Origin: UMGS1933 sp051891435
GTDB taxonomy: Bacteria; Bacillota; Clostridia; TANB77; CAG-508
Reading direction: 5' to 3'
Length of the DNA stretch: 46,147 bases
NCBI GenBank assembly: GCA_051891435.1
Contig: JBJFFE010000041.1
Location: 1 to 46,147, forward strand
The translations under genes and the position numbers were made by a program. The notes below the pieces were generated by a model. The model was not told the origin of the DNA, made no database searches, and saw only the letters and a list, made by a program, of their open reading frames with translations. Positions 42,309 to 46,147 of this stretch are shown here, in pieces. Position 1 is the stretch's first letter; each line of letters begins with the position of its first letter.

Positions 42309-43172
42309 ATGAAATTCAAAGCTAAAAGAAGAATTATAAATTTAAAAAAAATAATAATTAATTTTATACAAACAATCATTGGAACAGCTTTTATGGCTCT
42401 TGCAACAGATTTATTTTTATTGCCTAATCAATTATCTGTTGGGGGCTTTTCAGGTATAGGAACTATTCTTTATTATTTATTTAAACTTCCTGTAGGTACA
42501 ACAGTATTTGTGCTAAATATTCCTTTATTTATATTTGCATTAATTAAAAATGGGAAAAAATTTTTTTTAGATTCAATAGTAGGAACCATATCTTTATCAT
42601 TGTTTTTAAATCTTTTTGAGAATATTGGTACTGCTACGCATTCTGGCTTTTTAGCTTGCATTTATGGTGGAATTCTTTCAGGAATAGGAACATCAATTGT
42701 GCTTAATGCAAATGCTTCCACTGGAGGCTCGGATTTATTTGCACAAATAGTAAAGGCTTATAAACCAAATATTAAAACTGGTAATATCATTGTAATATTA
42801 GACACAATTATAGTAATTGCAAGTACTATAGCTTTTGGACAAATAGAAATAGGACTATATTCTGCAATTGCTATATATATAATGGGAAAAGTGTTAGATA
42901 TATTTTTTGAGGGAATTGATTTTGCAAAAATGTTAATAATTATATCTCCAAAGTATCAACAAATATCAGATGAAATTAATTCAAAAATAAGAAGAGGTAC
43001 AACAGCCATATATGGGAAAGGAATGTATAGACAAGATGATAAAAATATTATAATGTGTGTTGCTTCAAGAGGAGAAGTAAGGCAAATAAGGAAAATAATA
43101 AATGATATTGATAAAAAAGCATTCTTAATAATAACCAATGCAAGAGAGGTATATGGAGAAGGATTTAAATAG
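42309..43172 (+). CDS. YitT-family membrane protein (DUF161/DUF2179)
   Basis: The product is about 287 residues. It has five or six membrane segments with the conserved FLLPNQLSVGGFSGIGTILYYL, NIPLFIFALIKNGKKFFL and NASTGGSDLFAQIV blocks, and a soluble C-terminal DUF2179 domain (RGTTAIYGKGMYRQDDKNIIMC, REVYGEGF). Transport function has been proposed for the family but not shown. I take ATG 42309; the in-frame ATG 42297 lies within the hairpin. Confidence 0.87.
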   Translation: MKFKAKRRIINLKKIIINFIQTIIGTAFMALATDLFLLPNQLSVGGFSGIGTILYYLFKLPVGTTVFVLNIPLFIFALIKNGKKFFLDSIVGTISLSLFLNLFENIGTATHSGFLACIYGGILSGIGTSIVLNANASTGGSDLFAQIVKAYKPNIKTGNIIVILDTIIVIASTIAFGQIEIGLYSAIAIYIMGKVLDIFFEGIDFAKMLIIISPKYQQISDEINSKIRRGTTAIYGKGMYRQDDKNIIMCVASRGEVRQIRKIINDIDKKAFLIITNAREVYGEGFK

Positions 43173-43248
43173 AAAAATGAGAATGAAATATTGTGTTAAG
43201 AAATATATAATGTTATAATTTTATAAAAATTATAAAAGAGGATATAGT

Positions 43249-43935
43249 GTGGAGAAAATTAGAGATAAATTATTAGAATTACAAGATGAAAAATATAGAG
43301 AATTTAATAAAAAATTATGCCCAGACACAAATTTAGAGATATTAGGAATTAGAATACCAATTTTAAGAAATCTTGCAAAGGAATTGGTTAAAGAGGGCTA
43401 TAGAGTATATTTAGATAACATAGAAAACATATATTTTGAAGAGGTATTATTAGAGGGATTTATAATTGGATATAGCAAAGTAAATATAGATAAAAAGCTA
43501 GAATTAATAAAACATTTTGTACCTAAAATAGACAGCTGGGAAATATCAGATACATTTTGTCCAACACTAAAGATAAAAGAAAAGGACAAAGAAAAGGTGT
43601 GGAAATTTATACTTCCATATTTAAAATCAGACAAGGAATTTGAGGTAAGATTTGCAGTTATAATGATGTTAGACTATTACATTGTGGATGAATATGTGGA
43701 TAAAGTAATTTTAGAATTGGATAAAATAGAAAATAATGGGTACTATGCGAAAATGGCAGTAGCTTGGACACTAGCAGAAATAGGAATAAAATATAATGAA
43801 AAGGCTATGCAGTATTTAAAGGGTAAAAACAATTTAGATGATTTTACATATAACAAAACTTTGCAAAAACTAAGAGAGTCCTATAGAATAAGCAAAGAGC
43901 AAAAAGAAGAATTGAAAAAAATGAAAAAGTTGTAG
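43249..43935 (+). CDS. AlkD-like DNA alkylation repair protein (HEAT repeats)
   Basis: This 228-residue protein starts at GTG with AGAGGA six bases upstream. It is helical throughout, with the family blocks GIRIPILRNLAKEL, DSWEISDTFCPTLK, EFEVRFAVIMMLDYY and YYAKMAVAWTLAEIG. AlkD-type glycosylases remove bulky or charged alkylated purines without base flipping. The Trp and Asp of the active site seem present (DSWEISD). Single gene with a strong terminator. Confidence 0.87.
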   Translation: MEKIRDKLLELQDEKYREFNKKLCPDTNLEILGIRIPILRNLAKELVKEGYRVYLDNIENIYFEEVLLEGFIIGYSKVNIDKKLELIKHFVPKIDSWEISDTFCPTLKIKEKDKEKVWKFILPYLKSDKEFEVRFAVIMMLDYYIVDEYVDKVILELDKIENNGYYAKMAVAWTLAEIGIKYNEKAMQYLKGKNNLDDFTYNKTLQKLRESYRISKEQKEELKKMKKL

Positions 43936-43956
43936 AAAATACTACAACTTTTTTGT
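43924..43956 (+). terminator. Terminator of the AlkD-like gene
   Basis: AAAAAGTTGTAG pairs with CTACAACTTTTTT and overlaps the stop codon. Confidence 0.85.
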
Positions 43957-44044
43957 TATAAAATTGTATAATAAATGTACAATCTAGGGGAAGGAAAAAT
44001 TGTAATTTGTGTGAGTACCGTATTTGTTAAAAATATCAAAAGAC

Positions 44045-44194
44045 GACCGCCAAATCTCGTCGGGGTTTTTATATTTTATTTTTTTCACTGCCCCATCCTA
44101 GAAAATGTAATTCGCTTCGCTCAAACATTTTCTACGGCGGTCACCCCGGAGTCGCTCCAAAAATAAAATATATAAAACCCCTGCGTTTGGCTAC
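44045..44194 (+). repeat. Repeat family B, copy 2
   Basis: 150 bp from GACCGCCAAATCTCGTCGGG to CCCCTGCGTTTGGCTAC. The centre carries its own inverted repeat (AGAAAATGTAA...AACATTTTCT). The upstream words TGTAATTTGTGTGAGTA and ATATCAAAAGACGACCGCC recur at 46078, so the repeat unit is longer than its palindromic core. Confidence 0.85.
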
Positions 44195-44210
44195 TTACTG
44201 CTATGACTGA

Positions 44211-44396
44211 GAGCCATAGATACAATATATTTATTTTTGAAACACCGCGTAAGCGACCAAACGTAGCAAAGCGAAGTGCGATTGGAGCAACCCACATATG
44301 GGCGACTCTGTCGACCAATATATTTGGAGGTTGCGACACACAAGGTGTAAAAAAATAAATATATTGTATTTATGGCGATTTTGTAACTAGCAAATT
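44211..44396 (+). repeat. Repeat family C, copy 2
   Basis: Almost the exact reverse complement of 22772-22958, with the same TACAATATATTTATTTTT inverted ends. It directly follows B copy 2. Together they fill the 500-base gap before the sigma-factor gene. Confidence 0.85.
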
Positions 44397-44440
44397 AGAA
44401 TTTAGAATGGTTCTAAATAAAGTTTTAAAGGAGAACAATT

Positions 44441-46049
44441 ATGGAGGATAAAGAATTATATCAAGAGTTTTTAAACGGAAATAATGAAGCGCTAAATAAA
44501 ATATTAGAAAGATATAAAAATAACCTGATTTATTTTATATCTAGATACACAAAAAATATAGAAGCAAGTGAAGATATATTTCAAGATGTAGTTTTGTACA
44601 TTTTAGAAAAAAAAGAGATTTATGATTTTAAATATTCTTTTAAAACTTACCTTTATACCATAGCCAAATCACGAGCTATAAATTACATAAAAAAAGAGAA
44701 AAAGTATACAAACATTGAGACCATAGTAGATAGTTATGCAGATACAAAATTATTAGAAGAAATTATTTTTAGCAATGAAAGACAAAAGAAAATAAAAGAA
44801 GTTATTGGAAATCTAAAAACAGATTATCAAATAGTGTTATACTTAACCCGGAATAGAAGAATTGTCTTATAAAGAAACTGCATTAATTATGGAAAAAACA
44901 CCTACTCAAATAAAAACACTTGCACACAATGCAAAGAAAAAATTAAAAGAAGAATTAAAAAAGGAAGGGGTAATTGAAATGAAAAATAATAAGTTAGTAA
45001 AAGTTTTATTAATTGTAATTATATTTATTATAGGAGTTTCTGGTTTAAGTTATGGTGTAAGTAAACTTTATAAATATTACAAAAATGCTAATTTGAATCC
45101 AGCATTTTCTGGAAGTATAGGAAATGTCGGTGAAAATAATGTATGGGTTGGAACATTCCAAATGGCGTGGAATGAATTATTAGATACTTTACAATTGGAA
45201 AAAATAGAATTTTCAGATGGAGAATCTAAACTTGCAAATGAGCTAAATAAAAGAAGCTTTACAAAAGACCAAATATCTGTAAAGGATTATTATGCTGTTT
45301 CTGGACCAGTAAATGAACAATTTAGAAAGACCATAGAAAATGAGTTACAAAGAAGATTTAATGAAGAAAGTCAAATATTAGATAAAGTAGATTGGACAGT
45401 TGAGGAGAATCGTTATCTAATATATTCTATGCTTAAAAAAGAATTTACCTTTAAAGTGCCTTTCCCAGAAATGGGAGCAGCAAGCTTTGGAGATAGCAAA
45501 GAAAAAGTTAAATATTTTGGATTAGAAGATAGTACAATGGAAAACACTTTTGAAAATGTGGAGGCATTATTTTACAATTCTAAAAAAGACTTCGCAGTAA
45601 AAATAAAAACAGTTGAAGGAGAAGAGTTATTACTTTATAGAACAAATTCTAAAAAATCATTTGAAGAAATATATAGTGAACTAGTAGAAAAATCATCAAA
45701 ATATAATGGAAGAAAGACTTTAGAAAGAGAAAAAGACAAAATGAAAGTACCATTTATTAAGGTAAATTCAGAAATAAATTATGATGAATTATGCAATAGA
45801 TATATAAAAGGAACGGATGCATATATTGAACAAGCAATACAAACAGTAGACTTTGAATTAGATAATTATGGTGGATATGTAAAAAGTGAAGCCATGATAG
45901 ATATGTATATGTGCATATCTGACAAGGAACAAAGAGAATTTTTCTTTACAGATGATTTTGTATTGTTCATGAAGGAAGAGGGAAAAGAAAAACCATATTT
46001 TGCATTAAGGGTAAATAACACAGATGTGCTTGTAGAAAAAGAACAATAA
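44441..46049 (+). CDS. Sigma-70 family factor, +1 shift at CGG, fused in frame to a membrane domain
   Basis: The sigma part has region 2 (ASEDIFQDVVLYILEKKEIYDFKYSFKTYLYTIAKSRAINYIKK in parts) and region 4. The first frame stops after 143 residues in the middle of region 4: TTA ACC CGG AAT. Skipping C44849 gives LTGIEELSYKETALIMEKTPTQIK, the normal region 4 helix-turn-helix. After it the frame runs without a stop through KKLKEELKKEGVIE into MKNNKLVKVLLIVIIFIIGVSG, a membrane segment, and about 330 further residues. So the shifted product would be about 535 residues: cytoplasmic sigma plus an external domain. Alternatively the second part is started separately at 44979. AAAGGAG precedes the ATG. 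Confidence 0.75.
44849..44852 (+). other. +1 frameshift site 5: ACC CGG A
   Basis: In-frame CGG at 44849-44851 after Thr ACC. Skipping C44849 gives GGA (Gly) and restores sigma region 4. The zero frame stops seven codons later. Confidence 0.8.
44979..46049 (+). CDS. Membrane-anchored extracytoplasmic protein (possible separate start)
   Basis: The ATG 44979 has AAGGAAGGGG about eight bases upstream, so this part can also be made alone (356 residues). Residues about 6-28 form a membrane segment; the rest lies outside. The end (DDFVLFMKEEGKEKPYFALRVNN) faintly recalls the last strands of serpins, but I cannot support that family. Being coupled to a sigma factor, it could be an anti-sigma or sensor partner, though no known anti-sigma motif is seen. 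Whether it is a separate protein or the C-terminus of the sigma factor depends on the frameshift at 44849. Confidence 0.55.
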   Translation: MKNNKLVKVLLIVIIFIIGVSGLSYGVSKLYKYYKNANLNPAFSGSIGNVGENNVWVGTFQMAWNELLDTLQLEKIEFSDGESKLANELNKRSFTKDQISVKDYYAVSGPVNEQFRKTIENELQRRFNEESQILDKVDWTVEENRYLIYSMLKKEFTFKVPFPEMGAASFGDSKEKVKYFGLEDSTMENTFENVEALFYNSKKDFAVKIKTVEGEELLLYRTNSKKSFEEIYSELVEKSSKYNGRKTLEREKDKMKVPFIKVNSEINYDELCNRYIKGTDAYIEQAIQTVDFELDNYGGYVKSEAMIDMYMCISDKEQREFFFTDDFVLFMKEEGKEKPYFALRVNNTDVLVEKEQ

Positions 46050-46120
46050 ATAAGATGTGCGAATTTCTTATACAAATTGTAATTTGTGTGAGTAATTGTT
46101 TTATTGAAGATATCAAAAGA

Positions 46121-46147
46121 CGACCGCCAAATCTCGTCGGGGTTTTT
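46121..46147 (+). repeat. Repeat family B, copy 3 (left end only)
   Basis: CGACCGCCAAATCTCGTCGG runs off the window. The preceding 46078-46120 repeats the words found before copy 2 (TGTAATTTGTGTGAGTA, ATATCAAAAGA). The sigma gene is therefore bracketed by two B elements in the same orientation. Confidence 0.8.

Noticed and set aside
43975..44166. Short frame running into repeat B
   Set aside because: Most of it is non-coding repeat sequence; no ribosome site and no conserved protein.
10092..44872. The five split genes as ordinary pseudogenes
   Set aside because: Both halves of each gene are well conserved with no second defect, the genes include ones that should be essential (ftsW, UDP-sugar pyrophosphorylase), and all five lesions are the same change at the same codon phase. 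Random decay would give varied lesions. Assembly error cannot be excluded from sequence alone and is stated as the main alternative.
44862..44978. A separate gene beginning at 44862
   Set aside because: This stretch is sigma region 4 in the shifted frame; it has no ribosome site of its own. A real internal start is possible only at 44979.

Overview
The window is AT-rich DNA from a Gram-positive, low-GC bacterium. It is most likely an uncultured gut member of Clostridia. The basis is the AGGAGG-type ribosome sites, a YlbJ-type sporulation membrane protein, a G5/3D-domain cell-wall protein, MraZ/RsmH/FtsL/PBP/MurE/MraY/FtsW/MurG in mostly dcw order, and a MurE with the DNPR motif of meso-diaminopimelate enzymes. 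I see no tRNA, rRNA or CRISPR array.

Layout. 1-7.7 kb: the right part of a conjugation-like module. It holds two membrane-anchored NTF2-like (VirB8/TcpC-like) proteins around a 1258-residue two-domain wall hydrolase, then an acidic protein. 7.8-10 kb: a secreted SH3-CAP protein, a compact 39-residue membrane peptide with a convergent antisense RNA (candidate type I toxin-antitoxin), and ylbJ. 10-22.8 kb: housekeeping genes, namely UDP-sugar pyrophosphorylase, WG-repeat protein, acpS, tatD, lemA, a G5/3D protein, comM-dprA-yraN, a flippase, exonuclease III, and two membrane proteins on the minus strand. 23.3-41.3 kb: Sua5, then a loosened dcw cluster (mraZ, rsmH, ftsL, PBP, murE, mraY, ftsW, murG) interrupted by a sugar kinase, a coiled-coil protein, an EndA-like nuclease and an FprA flavoprotein, followed by rnc and a radical SAM gene. 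41.6-46.1 kb: two divergent XRE regulators, a YitT protein, an AlkD-like protein, and a sigma factor read in frame into a membrane-anchored domain.

The strongest signal is at the level of decoding. Five well-recognised genes (UDP-sugar pyrophosphorylase, comM, a PASTA-type PBP, ftsW, sigma factor) are each split by a +1 frameshift. In all five the break is at an in-frame CGG codon followed so that skipping its C gives GGN (Gly) and restores the conserved protein. I scanned every CGG in the window by eye. I found no other in-frame CGG in any gene, while about 59 out-of-frame CGG trinucleotides sit harmlessly inside intact genes. CGA, CGT and CGC are used normally. This points to CGG being unassigned and acting as a +1 frameshift site, or to CGGN being read as a four-base codon, probably for glycine. 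A systematic assembly artefact is the main alternative.

Several short palindromic repeat families fill the gaps between genes. Family A has four copies of about 120 bp with compensatory changes in an inner stem. Families B and C travel as a joined unit present in opposite orientations 21 kb apart. Family E is a GTAGGGG-ended hairpin.
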